Assembly (NCBI GenBank): GCA_963664595.2
Contig: CAXXOK010000011.1
Coordinates: 629,299-693,298 of the forward strand
DNA length: 64,000 bases
Direction of reading: 5' to 3'
Source of the DNA: CAXXOK01 sp963664595
GTDB lineage: Bacteria > Bacillota > Clostridia > Christensenellales > Aristaeellaceae
Of this stretch, positions 44,428 through 52,233 are shown piece after piece (the stretch's first letter is position 1; the number at the start of each line of letters is the position of its first letter). The notes beneath the pieces are model-generated. The model did not search any database and was not told where the DNA came from. It worked only from the letters and a program-made list of their open reading frames with translations. Both the position numbers and the translations under genes were made by a program.

Positions 44428-44432
44428 TAGTC

Positions 44433-44611
44433 TGTCAAAAAAGAAGGGTCCAGGGCTGAAAGTCCTGGTCAGGGCGCAGGGGTGAAACCCTTGCCGGGGA
44501 TTGGGGTGGAACCCCAAAGGCTTGCGTTACAACAAAGGGGTAAGCGAGCGAACAGCGCCCAAGGCGCTATGATGCGAGCGGCGATAACGACCCGAAGAGG
44601 TTCTTTGACAG
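44433..44611 (+). repeat. R repeat copy 4 (gyrA locus)
   Basis: Plus orientation, 179 bp from TGTCAAAAAAG to TTCTTTGACAG. Second hairpin GCAGGGG/CCCTTGC and third TTGGGGT/ACCCCAA are fully paired (7 bp). Sits between hairpins H1 and H2 of the gyrA locus. Confidence 0.85.
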
Positions 44612-44615
44612 GCTG

Positions 44616-44644
44616 AGGGGCTGCCGCATACCGCGGCAGCCCCT
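44616..44644. terminator. Hairpin H (copy 2 of 3) after gyrA
   Basis: GGGGCTGCCGC (44617-44627), loop ATACC, GCGGCAGCCCC (44633-44643), followed by TTCAG. Differs from copy 1 by one loop-proximal base. Confidence 0.65.
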
Positions 44645-44649
44645 TCAGA

Positions 44650-44825
44650 CTGTCTGTAAAGGAAGCTCCGTGACCGATACCCCTGGTCATGACACAAGTG
44701 CAATGCATTTCTCAGGCTTTGGTTCGGAGCCCCATACAGCGCACCCTATCAAAAATGCGAACGCAAAGCACCGTGCCAGATAGAAGGCAACCGGTGAAAA
44801 CAATCGCAAACCTTTCTTGAACAAG
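44650..44825 (+). repeat. Degenerate R repeat (gyrA locus)
   Basis: About 175 bp lying exactly where a second R would be, between hairpin copies 2 and 3. Only patches match: TGTCTGTAAAGGAAG near one end, CCCCTGGTCA, TGCAATGCATTTCTCAGG, and AACCTTTCTTGAACAAGCTGAG at the other end (compare GAGGTTCTTTGACAGGCTGAG). Contains no gene. Confidence 0.5.
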
Positions 44826-44862
44826 CTGAGGGGGCTGCCGCTTACTGCGGCAGCCCCCTCAG
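44826..44862. terminator. Hairpin H (copy 3 of 3) after gyrA
   Basis: CTGAGGGGGCTGCCGC, loop TTACT, GCGGCAGCCCCCTCAG: a perfect 16-bp stem, longer than the other two copies at this locus. It precedes the 3' end of the convergent surface protein gene. Confidence 0.65.
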
Positions 44863-44929
44863 GTAAATCAATCAGCAAACACTACGATCTGCTTGCCGCT
44901 TTATCAGCAGCAACGTAAACCGTCTTTCC

Positions 44930-46102
44930 CTATTCCTGTCTGTTTTGCGCCGCGCGCTGCCTGCGCCGCAGCGCCACCAGCCCTGCCGCGCCAAGCAGGC
45001 AGAGTACAGCCAGCCCGGACCACAGGCCTGTTCTGGCGGTATCGCCGGTCTTAGGCTCGTTAACCGGCTTGGTGAACCGGACGTAGTGAAATTCCGATGT
45101 CGTCGGGACCAGAAGCATGCTCGTCAGGATACCGTCGGCGTCGGATTTCCATAGGATCTGCGCGGTGCCATCGGTGTATTTCGAGGCATACACCATGCTT
45201 TCGTTGCCGAGAAGATAACGCATCCCCGTCGTAACGGAATCGTTGATCAGTGCCGACGTGGACCCAACAAATGTAAAGGTTCCGCCGTTGTAAGTAAGGG
45301 TATCGGACCGGAACTGCATACCGGATTGCCGTGCCGCCAGACCGGTTGATGTAAAGCTGGCGGTGCCGCCCTCCAGAATAGGGGTGTTGCAATACAAAGC
45401 GGTTACGGCTGTTCCGGCTGTTGCGCTTATTCCTTTGGCATTCACCGTAAGGCTGCCGCCCGTCATGCGGAATTCGCTGCTAATCGCCGCGACGCCGTTC
45501 ACGCTTTCGGACCGTATGTCAAGCGCTGCGCTTCCGCCCGCAAACAGAACCCCTTTCAGCGAGTACAGCCCGTGTGCGGTGGATGCCGCCTGCAGTGTGC
45601 TGCTGATGCTGCCGGATGAAACCGTCAGGTCTTTGTAGGTAGTAATCGCCGAAATTCCGCCGCTCGCGTGCGTATTCTGAATCTGGATCGATACACTCCC
45701 ATCCCCGCTGATCGCCAGCGAGCCGGATGTGACGATCCCTTCCAAATACTGCAGCGTATTGCTGTTCCAGGAAATCGTGTTTGTGCCTTTTAATACAAGC
45801 GAAAGATCCCCGTCGGCGCATACCAGGCCGTTCGTCGTTAAGAACGCCACCGCTTGATTAATCACCGCGTTTTGCAGTGTCAACGTTCCTGCCGCAACGT
45901 TGAAATACGCGTTCCAGCCGCCAGCCGGCTCCGTGGCCGATGCCGTGGCGCTTCCGTTTTGCCAATACGGCGTAGCGGCGTTCAGCTGTACGCCGTTAAC
46001 CCACACATTGGTCGAGGCTGTTGACGGCCCGGTCGGGGCCATGCAAACCACCAGGATCATCAGAATTACAATTACAAGAAGTCCCTTGTGTATCGCCTTC
46101 AT
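44930..46102 (-). CDS. Cell-surface protein with PxTGD anchor, beta-helix-like (paralogue 1)
   Basis: A 390-residue secreted protein: signal peptide (LLVIVILMILVVCMAPTGPS), a long Ser/Thr/Gly-rich region of regularly spaced short strands (TLTLQNAVINQ, LSLVLKGTNTI, GSLAISGDGSVSIQI, GGSAALDIRSE) that resembles a right-handed beta-helix/carbohydrate-binding domain (DUF4353-like), then EPKTGD, a hydrophobic segment (LAVLCLLGAAGLVAL) and RRRQR. The last part is a sortase-type sorting signal of the NPKTGD kind. Paralogous to 48952-50085 and to the broken copy 47187-48369. Ligand unknown. Confidence 0.75.
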   Translation of the reverse strand: MKAIHKGLLVIVILMILVVCMAPTGPSTASTNVWVNGVQLNAATPYWQNGSATASATEPAGGWNAYFNVAAGTLTLQNAVINQAVAFLTTNGLVCADGDLSLVLKGTNTISWNSNTLQYLEGIVTSGSLAISGDGSVSIQIQNTHASGGISAITTYKDLTVSSGSISSTLQAASTAHGLYSLKGVLFAGGSAALDIRSESVNGVAAISSEFRMTGGSLTVNAKGISATAGTAVTALYCNTPILEGGTASFTSTGLAARQSGMQFRSDTLTYNGGTFTFVGSTSALINDSVTTGMRYLLGNESMVYASKYTDGTAQILWKSDADGILTSMLLVPTTSEFHYVRFTKPVNEPKTGDTARTGLWSGLAVLCLLGAAGLVALRRRQRAAQNRQE

Positions 46103-46860
46103 AGGTGCAGTCTCCCATTCCTTAATTTCACATATACTGTGAAATTGTCCAGTTTACTGTTCACAGCCGCAGCAACAGCCGCCACCGTTTTTCAGACAAC
46201 CGTATATCCTGACAGCCGGTCTTTTTTACCGTTGCGCCCGCGTTTTCCCAGAAGAATTCCGCTGCTTCCGATGCCCTCTCCCGGGTATTGGCATTTCATC
46301 CTGCGCTGTCTTTGTGCTATCGCCTTTGCCTGACAAGCCAACCCCATGGATAGCGGCACTGATCTGTATCCGGGCTTCCTCTTTATGGATGGATTCCAGC
46401 CTCCGGCCGGCCCAGCCCTGCGGCTATCGGCCGCCGTTGACCCGGGATGAAGCGTAACGAAAGGAAACTCCCTGCGTGCATCTTGTTCACTTTGCTTACT
46501 TTTCATCGCCAAAACGATCCAAAACCCATTTATTACTATACTCGGTTCTCTGCTTTTATCAACCCTCAGCAGCATTACAATACTATTAAGATTTCAAGAA
46601 TTTTACATTGAAGGAAGCGAAAACCCCCATACGGGAAGAACATCTGTTGTTCCCCCGTAACAGCGAGCAGAAGCCGCGCTCGTCACGGCGCTGTTCTCAG
46701 CCCAACTGTCCGGGGGCACAGTAAGCCGATGGTTTTCGGGCGCATCCGCGCTGATACCTTGTTAATCCGCGGGGGTTTCCTCTGTGTCTCAGGATCTCCC
46801 GTTTGAAAATCCATCCGTCTTTTCCTTCAAAGATTTTTATCTTAAGCCGGTACTTTTATG
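46103..46860. other. Noncoding stretch upstream of paralogue 1
   Basis: About 750 bp with no convincing gene on either strand; frames here are short and lack ribosome sites. AT-rich patches around 46110-46150 and 46540-46620 could hold the promoter of the surface protein gene (minus strand). The right edge (46845-46900) matches the 3' flank of paralogue 3. Confidence 0.5.
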
Positions 46861-46900
46861 CCGGAAAAAGGCCGGATACATTTAGTTTCCAAACCAAAAG

Positions 46901-46927
46901 CTGAGGCATCGTTCCGCTGTGCCTCAG
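46901..46927. terminator. Hairpin H (copy 1 of 2), surface-protein locus
   Basis: CTGAGGCA and TGCCTCAG pair over 8 bp around the loop TCGTTCCGCTG. Matches the single terminator of the paralogous 48860-48892 site in arm and loop. Confidence 0.65.
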
Positions 46928-46929
46928 CC

Positions 46930-47107
46930 TGTCAGAGAACCTCTTCGGGTCGTTATCGCCGCTCGCTTCATAGCGCCTCCGGCGCTGTTCGCTCGCTTAC
47001 CCCTTTGTTGTTACGAAAGCCTTTGGGGTTCCACCCCAATCCCCGGCATGGGTTTCACCCCTGCACCCTGACCAGGACTTTCAGCCCTGGACCCTTCTTT
47101 TTTGACT
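46930..47107 (-). repeat. R repeat copy 5 (surface-protein locus)
   Basis: Minus orientation, 178 bp, bounded by TGTCAGAG and TTTGACT. Its second hairpin has one unpaired position (GCAGGGG / CCCATGC). It separates two versions of the same terminator hairpin; the paralogous site at about 48805-48900 has neither R nor the second hairpin. Confidence 0.85.
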
Positions 47108-47111
47108 GCCT

Positions 47112-47137
47112 GTGGCATAGTTACGCTGTGCTTTTTT
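47112..47137. terminator. Hairpin H (copy 2 of 2), surface-protein locus
   Basis: GGCATAGTTACGCTGTGC followed by TTTTTTC. Shares GGCATAGT..CGCTGTGC with the intact terminator at 48860-48892 but has lost outer stem pairs. Confidence 0.55.
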
Positions 47138-47186
47138 CAAAAGATAGGCTCTATAGGCATGGGTTGCTGCCTTTCGCAAAGCTCAA

Positions 47187-48369
47187 TTATCGGCATCCGC
47201 CCGTGCCGGTCCTGCGCCGCGCCATCACGGCTGTCATCGCCAGCAGAAGCGAGCCGCCTATCATACACGCCCACTGCCAGGGCCGCGCGCTGTCACCCGT
47301 CTGCGGGCTTGCACCTGCAAACATCGCTGCAGTAGCCGCCCGCCCCGGCGCATACCGGACATACAGGAACGGAGACTTTACCGAGAGGGTACCCACCAAG
47401 ATCCCATCAGCTTGCGATGTCCAGACGGCAGCGCTGGAACCGCCTGAAAACCTCGATGCGTAAATACTCCCGCTTCCCATATTTTTTTACAATATCGGCA
47501 TCTTTGCCTGTTGTAAAAAGAGCTGATGTATCCCCCACAATATCATGCGTGCCGCCACTGAACGTTAACGCGTTTTCCCAGTACGGCGCCATAGGAACCC
47601 TTGCTGCCGTTTTTCGCGGAGAACCGGCTCTCTCCGCCTTCCAGCAAAGCGTCAACCGGCCATCAGCGCGTAAGCCAGGCCGTTTTCCGCCTCTGCCGTC
47701 ACAGTGCCGCTTATCAGGCGAAAGGTTCCGTGGCTTACGCCCGTGTTTACCTGTATACCGCACGAATCCGCGTTGCCTTTCACAACGATATCAACCTGCG
47801 CACCCTGAACCGTTAAACTGTTCCCCGTACTAATTCCGGCGGCATTGGCTACCGCCTGCGCATCAATCGACAGCGCCACAATCCGCAATGGTAAGGCTGC
47901 CCATTGTATTGAAAATCCCGAATGATCCGCCTTTGGGCCCTGTGTTGGAGAACTGGATATCCAGGCTTCCGGTTCCTTCCAGCGAAATATCGCGGAATCC
48001 ATAAATCCCGTATAGTTTGTCATACCCTGTTCCAGTGTAGGCAATGGTGTTGGTACCTGCCAGAAATATCGTAAGATCAATGTATGTTTCAATCGCACAA
48101 TCCCCTTTGCCCGAGGAATTGAATGTGTCGATATCCGCGTTTTTCAAAATCAAAGATGAGTTTGCCACATCTAAATATGCGTTGTATCCCCCAACCGGCT
48201 CAGCCGATAGAGCCGTCGTTCCCCCATTTACCCAATAGGGCGCAAGTGCCGTCAGTTCCACTTTGTTGATAATAACAATCGGATCATCCGCTAACGCCAT
48301 CGTTGCTGTCATGCATAGGAAAATTATCATGGTTGAACATACCCAAATACGGATTATGCTCCGCTTCAT
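47187..48369 (-). pseudogene. Broken paralogue 2 of the PxTGD surface protein
   Basis: The N-terminal frame (MKRSIIRIWVCSTMIIFLCM, signal peptide, start 48369) stops at 47863. Recognisable continuation occurs in other frames: SIDAQAVANAAGISTGNSL, then ALLEGGESRFSAKNG, then ENALTFSGGTHDIVGDTS, then IYASRFSGGSS up to SPQTGDSARPWQWACM and RRRTGTGGCR. At least four frame changes are needed (about 47885, 47652, 47597 and the A6 run near 47490). Each looks like one extra base. This is more damage than any other gene here, so I call it a pseudogene, but the last break is of the same type as the gyrA errors. Confidence 0.75.
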
Positions 48370-48804
48370 CGTTCTGTACGCTCCGTTTCTTCAGTTTTAC
48401 ATATTATGGAATTTCCAGTGCCTGAAAACACTATACTCGGATCTGTGATATATTCAACCCTGATGGAATTACGATACTGTTAATTTTTCTAGTAATTTCC
48501 ATTGATATATTACTAACAATCTTTTTATGAACGGCAAAAGGCTTCCCAATGCTTGCCCGCAGGCAAGCTGACACCAGCCTCACAAACGGTTTGCAGGGCC
48601 GTCCGCCGCGCCGTCGTCCCGGCCTTCCTGGGGCACAAATTGTGGAGCGCAGGAAAAAAGCCGGGCGCTTTAATCAAAATGCGAAGAAATAACGCAAGTA
48701 TTGCGGCAGGCCTGCTTCACAGGCTTTATGCAAAGCAGCAATGGCTGTGCTTATTGGCGCGTTCAATGTCCCTTTCGCCTATTGCTTCAACATTATTTTA
48801 TCTG
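48370..48804. other. Noncoding stretch between paralogues 2 and 3
   Basis: No gene supported. 48370-48540 is AT-rich and probably contains the promoter for the broken paralogue (minus strand). 48540-48780 contains only short unsupported frames. Confidence 0.5.
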
Positions 48805-48859
48805 GAGTCGGTACTTTTATGCCGGAAAGAGGCTGGTTACTTTTATTTTACCTGCAAAA

Positions 48860-48892
48860 AACCACAGGCATAGTCCCGCTGTGCCTGTGGTT
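48860..48892. terminator. Intact single terminator of paralogue 3 (unoccupied site)
   Basis: AACCACAGGCA and TGCCTGTGGTT form a perfect 11-bp stem around TAGTCCCGCTG, followed by TTCTTC. Left flank (GGTACTTTTATGCCGGAAA...GAGGCTGG at 48813-48840) and right flank align with both sides of the R-containing site at 46845-47160. No R is present here. Confidence 0.75.
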
Positions 48893-48951
48893 TTCTTCAA
48901 AGGATACGGTCAATCGCAAAGTTGCTGACTATTGCATAGCTTTGTCTCGTA

Positions 48952-50085
48952 TTATCGGCATGCGCCCGTGCCGGTCCTGCGCCGCGCCTTCACGGCTGTC
49001 ATCGCCAGCAGAAGCGAACAGCCCATCATATACACCCATTGCAAGGGCCGCGCGCTGTCGCCCGTCTGCGGCGCGGCAACCTTACTCATAATCCCAAATT
49101 CAACATAGCGAAAGGGTGATCCTGCCCCGGTATACGAGGACAGCAATCCATCCACCGCTGAAGAAGTCCAAAGCTTCTTCCCGCTGCCGGATATATCTTG
49201 CGACGTATATACCGATAGCCCGGTAATGTTGTAAACCGGCTCGCTTGTATCAAAATAATCAAGCCCCGATGAATTCCCTGCGAACACAAAATGTCCGCCG
49301 GACACCGTAATGGGATCCTGGAAAAGTAAACCTATCGCTTTTCCTGCCCCAAATGCCTTAAAAATCCCTTCACCGCCCTCCAGGGCTACCGCTGATCCTG
49401 CCATCCCTGCCGCATCAGTAGCTGTTGATTCGGATGTCGCGGCAATGCTGCCGCCCGTCATACGAAAGCCGTATGCTTCGAATACAGAATAGGCTCTTTC
49501 TCCTTTTGTTTCGATCGTCATTTGTCCGCCGGAAAAGAGTAAAGTCCCCATGCAAGTAACTGCAAACGCTTCTTCTCCGCTTTCGATCGCAAGTATGCTC
49601 TTGCCGCTTTGCATCGTCAGGTTTCCAGTCGTATTGATGCCTGTTACGGTTGCATGGGTTGTGCTGTCTTTAAGCAATATATCCAGCGTTCCGCTTCCGC
49701 GTATCGTTAAATCGCCGCCTGAATTAATACCGTATGTAGCACCCGTATACGCGCCGCTCCTGCGTAACGTATTGGTTCCTTCCAGCACAAGGATTAAATC
49801 GTCGAACGACCGCACCAGAAAATCTCCATTTATCGTGTTATAAATTGTGTCAATCACGGCATTTTTCAGCGTGAGTGTGTTTGTTGCCGAATCAAAATGC
49901 GCATTCCAGTCACTTGCGGATGCCGGTGCGTTCCCGTTTTTCCAATAGGGTGTAGTTATGCTGAGCAGTGTGTTGTTCACATAGACATCCGATCCCCCAG
50001 GCCCTGCGGCTGCCGTTGTTATCATCGCCAGGATAAGTACCAATATCAGAATTAATACAATGGATATCCGGGTAGTTTTCTTCAT
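48952..50085 (-). CDS. Cell-surface protein with PxTGD anchor, beta-helix-like (paralogue 3)
   Basis: A 377-residue secreted protein with signal peptide (RISIVLILILVLILAMITTA), a Gly/Ser/Thr-rich strand-repeat region (TLTLKNAVIDTIYN, LILVLEGTNTL, GDLTIRGSGTLDILL, GNLTMQSGKSILAIE) and the C-terminal signal AAPQTGD, a hydrophobic segment (VYMMGCSLLLAMTAV) and KARRRTG. The family resembles beta-helix carbohydrate-binding proteins. Most similar to the broken copy next to it, including the C-terminal SARPxQW..M-GxSLLLAMTAV-ARRRTGTG. Confidence 0.77.
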   Translation of the reverse strand: MKKTTRISIVLILILVLILAMITTAAAGPGGSDVYVNNTLLSITTPYWKNGNAPASASDWNAHFDSATNTLTLKNAVIDTIYNTINGDFLVRSFDDLILVLEGTNTLRRSGAYTGATYGINSGGDLTIRGSGTLDILLKDSTTHATVTGINTTGNLTMQSGKSILAIESGEEAFAVTCMGTLLFSGGQMTIETKGERAYSVFEAYGFRMTGGSIAATSESTATDAAGMAGSAVALEGGEGIFKAFGAGKAIGLLFQDPITVSGGHFVFAGNSSGLDYFDTSEPVYNITGLSVYTSQDISGSGKKLWTSSAVDGLLSSYTGAGSPFRYVEFGIMSKVAAPQTGDSARPLQWVYMMGCSLLLAMTAVKARRRTGTGACR

Positions 50086-50322
50086 AATAAATATTTAGCT
50101 CCGCTCTTTTTTATAGATAACGACTGGAATCAGGAAGAAATTGGTATTTTTCCAGATCATACCATATCACTGATCGTCTCACAATCATCCGTCACCATAG
50201 TTCGTGACCTGATTTTAATACTGCATACAAGTTGTTTCCCCTATTATATTCTATTCCTTGTACATATGTATTATGCTTATTCTTTATTTGTACTTTTTCT
50301 ATCTTGTTTCGCATACAATCAG

Positions 50323-50351
50323 TTGACGTTTAACCCGGCCCATGATACAAT
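50323..50351 (+). promoter_or_regulatory. gntR promoter
   Basis: TTGACG (50323-50328), 17 bp, TACAAT (50346-50351), 37 bp before the ATG. ATACAA half-sites at 50225 and 50313 upstream resemble those before the TRAP genes and may be autoregulatory operators. Confidence 0.7.
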
Positions 50352-50387
50352 GTTGAAAACGACTACCAAAACGAAGGAGTTCATGTC

Positions 50388-51062
50388 ATGCCCGATCGAT
50401 ATTCCAGCCGAGAGATTTTCCGTATTCTGGAAGAGGAAATTCTCTCCCTTAAAATTCCGCCCGGAGAATCCTTAAGCGAAAATGAACTGTGCGAGCGCTT
50501 CGGCGTATCGCGTTCCCCCATCCGTTCCGTGCTGCAGGAGCTGCGCCTTTGTGATCTGGTGTCTATCACGCCCTACAAGCGTACCCAGGTCACGCGAATG
50601 AACTTCAATATCATCAACCAGATCATCTACCAGCGCATTGCCGTGGAAACCTTTGTACTGGAAGATTTTATCCGCATTCCCAATGTGCTGGAGCTGGAGC
50701 GCCTACGCCACATCCACAGCTCCATGATTCAGCTGATCCAAAGCGAAAACATTACCGCACGCGAGTTTTATGAGCTGGATTCCAAGCTGCACGAGACCTG
50801 GTTCAATGCCACCCGCAAGGAATACCTGTGGGATACCATCCGCAATTCCAACTGCCATTATACCCGCTTCCGCATGCTGGATATCGTGGAGATCAAAAAT
50901 TTCTCCCAGATTGTGGAAGAGCACGAAGCCATTCTGGCGGCGCTGGAAAACAGCGATGTGGACGCCATCCGTCCGCTGATGCAAAAGCACCTTTTCGGCG
51001 GCATTACGCGCCTTGGCAAGCTGTTGTTTTCCGATTTAAAGGATTATTTCACCGAGAGCTGA
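50388..51062 (+). CDS. GntR-family (FadR/FCD) transcriptional regulator
   Basis: A 224-residue regulator. N-terminal winged helix (about 5-75): YSSREIFRILEEEILSLKIP, LSENELCERFGVSRSPIRSV and VSITPYKRTQVTRMN. C-terminal all-helical FCD ligand domain (about 90-215) with metal-site-type residues in ELDSKLHETWFNATRK, HYTRFRMLD and EEHEAILAALENSD. Such regulators often control sugar-acid or carboxylate transporters; here a convergent TRAP operon lies next to it and shares ATACAA-type sequences in its promoter. AAGGAG-type site. Confidence 0.85.
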   Translation: MPDRYSSREIFRILEEEILSLKIPPGESLSENELCERFGVSRSPIRSVLQELRLCDLVSITPYKRTQVTRMNFNIINQIIYQRIAVETFVLEDFIRIPNVLELERLRHIHSSMIQLIQSENITAREFYELDSKLHETWFNATRKEYLWDTIRNSNCHYTRFRMLDIVEIKNFSQIVEEHEAILAALENSDVDAIRPLMQKHLFGGITRLGKLLFSDLKDYFTES

Positions 51063-51357
51063 GCTCACGCCGCCAAAAGCGCCGCGCAGTTCCCGCCGGA
51101 TTTCCGAACGGCCGATCCGGCAAGCCCTGCAATAGCCGCGCTGCCCCGGATGCCCGGCTTTCGTAAACCATCAGAACCATAACGGGGTGACAACCGGCGA
51201 TTTTCGCCTATTGTTCCATTGTCCGTTCCCCGCGCACCCCCTGGCCGCCGCGCTTCCTCCTGGCGCGGCGGTCTTTTGCCGCGCCCTGCCCGCCGCCCGA
51301 TGCCCCCGCACGGGAACACGGCATATCAAAAACAGTATATGGCAACCGAAACAAAAA

Positions 51358-51390
51358 GCAGGCAGACGTACAAAGCCTACGTCCGCCTGC
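51358..51390. repeat. Hairpin H (copy 1 of 2), gntR locus
   Basis: GCAGGCAGACGTA, loop CAAAGCC, TACGTCCGCCTGC: a 13-position stem with one A-C mismatch. The same arm and loop core (GACGTACAAAGC) recurs at 51579-51605, on the other side of R. Confidence 0.6.
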
Positions 51391-51398
51391 TCAGGCCG

Positions 51399-51573
51399 AT
51401 AAAAAGAAGGGTCCAGGGCTGAAAGTCCTGGTCAGGGTGCAGGGGTGAAACCCTTGCCGGGGATTGGGGTGGAACCCAAAGGCTTGCGTTATAACAAAGG
51501 GGTAAGCGAGCGAACAGCGCCCAAAGCGCTATGAAGCGAGCGGCGATAACGACCCGAACAGGTTCTTTGACAG
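51399..51573 (+). repeat. R repeat copy 6 (gntR locus)
   Basis: Plus orientation. The left end lacks the usual TGTC (GATAAAAAGAAGG). Third hairpin has lost one C (ACCCAAAGG). Between H1 and H2 of the gntR locus. Confidence 0.85.
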
Positions 51574-51576
51574 GCT

Positions 51577-51612
51577 GAGGCGGACGTACAAAGCGTACAT
51601 CCGCCCTCTTTT
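51577..51612. terminator. Hairpin H (copy 2 of 2), gntR/TRAP locus
   Basis: GGCGGACGTAC (51579-51589), loop AAAGC, GTACATCCGCC (51595-51605), then CTCTTTTT. The T run makes this the better terminator for the plus strand (gntR). Confidence 0.65.
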
Positions 51613-51656
51613 TGCAGAATAGCCGAACCGGTCACGCCCCGGCGGCCCGCGTTTAC

Positions 51657-52220
51657 CTAGGCTTCCCCGCCCGGCAGCACGCCGATGTCCGCCTTTTCAC
51701 AGAGCTTGGCAGACCCTCGCTGCACAGGCTTGGTAAACGCAATGATATTGCGCACCAAATCGCGCAGCAGGTACAGCAGACTCAATCCGGCGTTCACAGG
51801 GATACTGGCATAATAGAAACGGTGGTTGATTTTCAGGATCGGGGAAAACTGCGTCTGCGGCAGCATGAACTTGATTCCGTAGTAGAATAGCATGCCCATA
51901 AACGTAAGGCTGATCAGGGTGATCAGCAGCTGCGCCACATTCAGCGCCCGGGTGCCCTGCAGCTTTTTTTCCAGCAGCTCCACGCGAAAATGCTCGCCGC
52001 TGCGGAACAGGAGCGTTGCCACGGTCAGGATCATCCACGCCATGGTCAGCTCCACAATCTCCTCCGACCACGCCATGGAGGAGGTAAAAAACGGCAGCCG
52101 CAATATCACACGCCCCAGCAGGATAAACGCAATGGCAAGGCACAGCCCCACGGCAACCACCTTGAGTACCCACGCCAGCGCTTCGTCGGCAATTTTCAGG
52201 ATTCGCAGCACTTTTTTCAT
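51657..52220 (-). CDS. TRAP transporter small permease (DctQ)
   Basis: A 187-residue membrane protein with four hydrophobic segments (VVAVGLCLAIAFILLGRVIL; VELTMAWMILTVATLLFRSG; LLITLISLTFMGMLFYYGI; YASIPVNAGLSLLYLLRDLV). The motif WSEEIVELTMAW is typical of DctQ. Start at 52220 (MKKVLRILKI) after GGGAGG; the longer frame upstream is not protein-like. It follows the large permease by 13 bp in the operon order DctP-DctM-DctQ. Confidence 0.85.
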   Translation of the reverse strand: MKKVLRILKIADEALAWVLKVVAVGLCLAIAFILLGRVILRLPFFTSSMAWSEEIVELTMAWMILTVATLLFRSGEHFRVELLEKKLQGTRALNVAQLLITLISLTFMGMLFYYGIKFMLPQTQFSPILKINHRFYYASIPVNAGLSLLYLLRDLVRNIIAFTKPVQRGSAKLCEKADIGVLPGGEA

Positions 52221-52233
52221 CACGCTCCCTCCC

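Noticed and set aside
46858..47463. 201-codon plus-strand frame across an R repeat and paralogue 2
   Set aside because: Runs through R, where similar frames appear at every R copy; no ribosome site.
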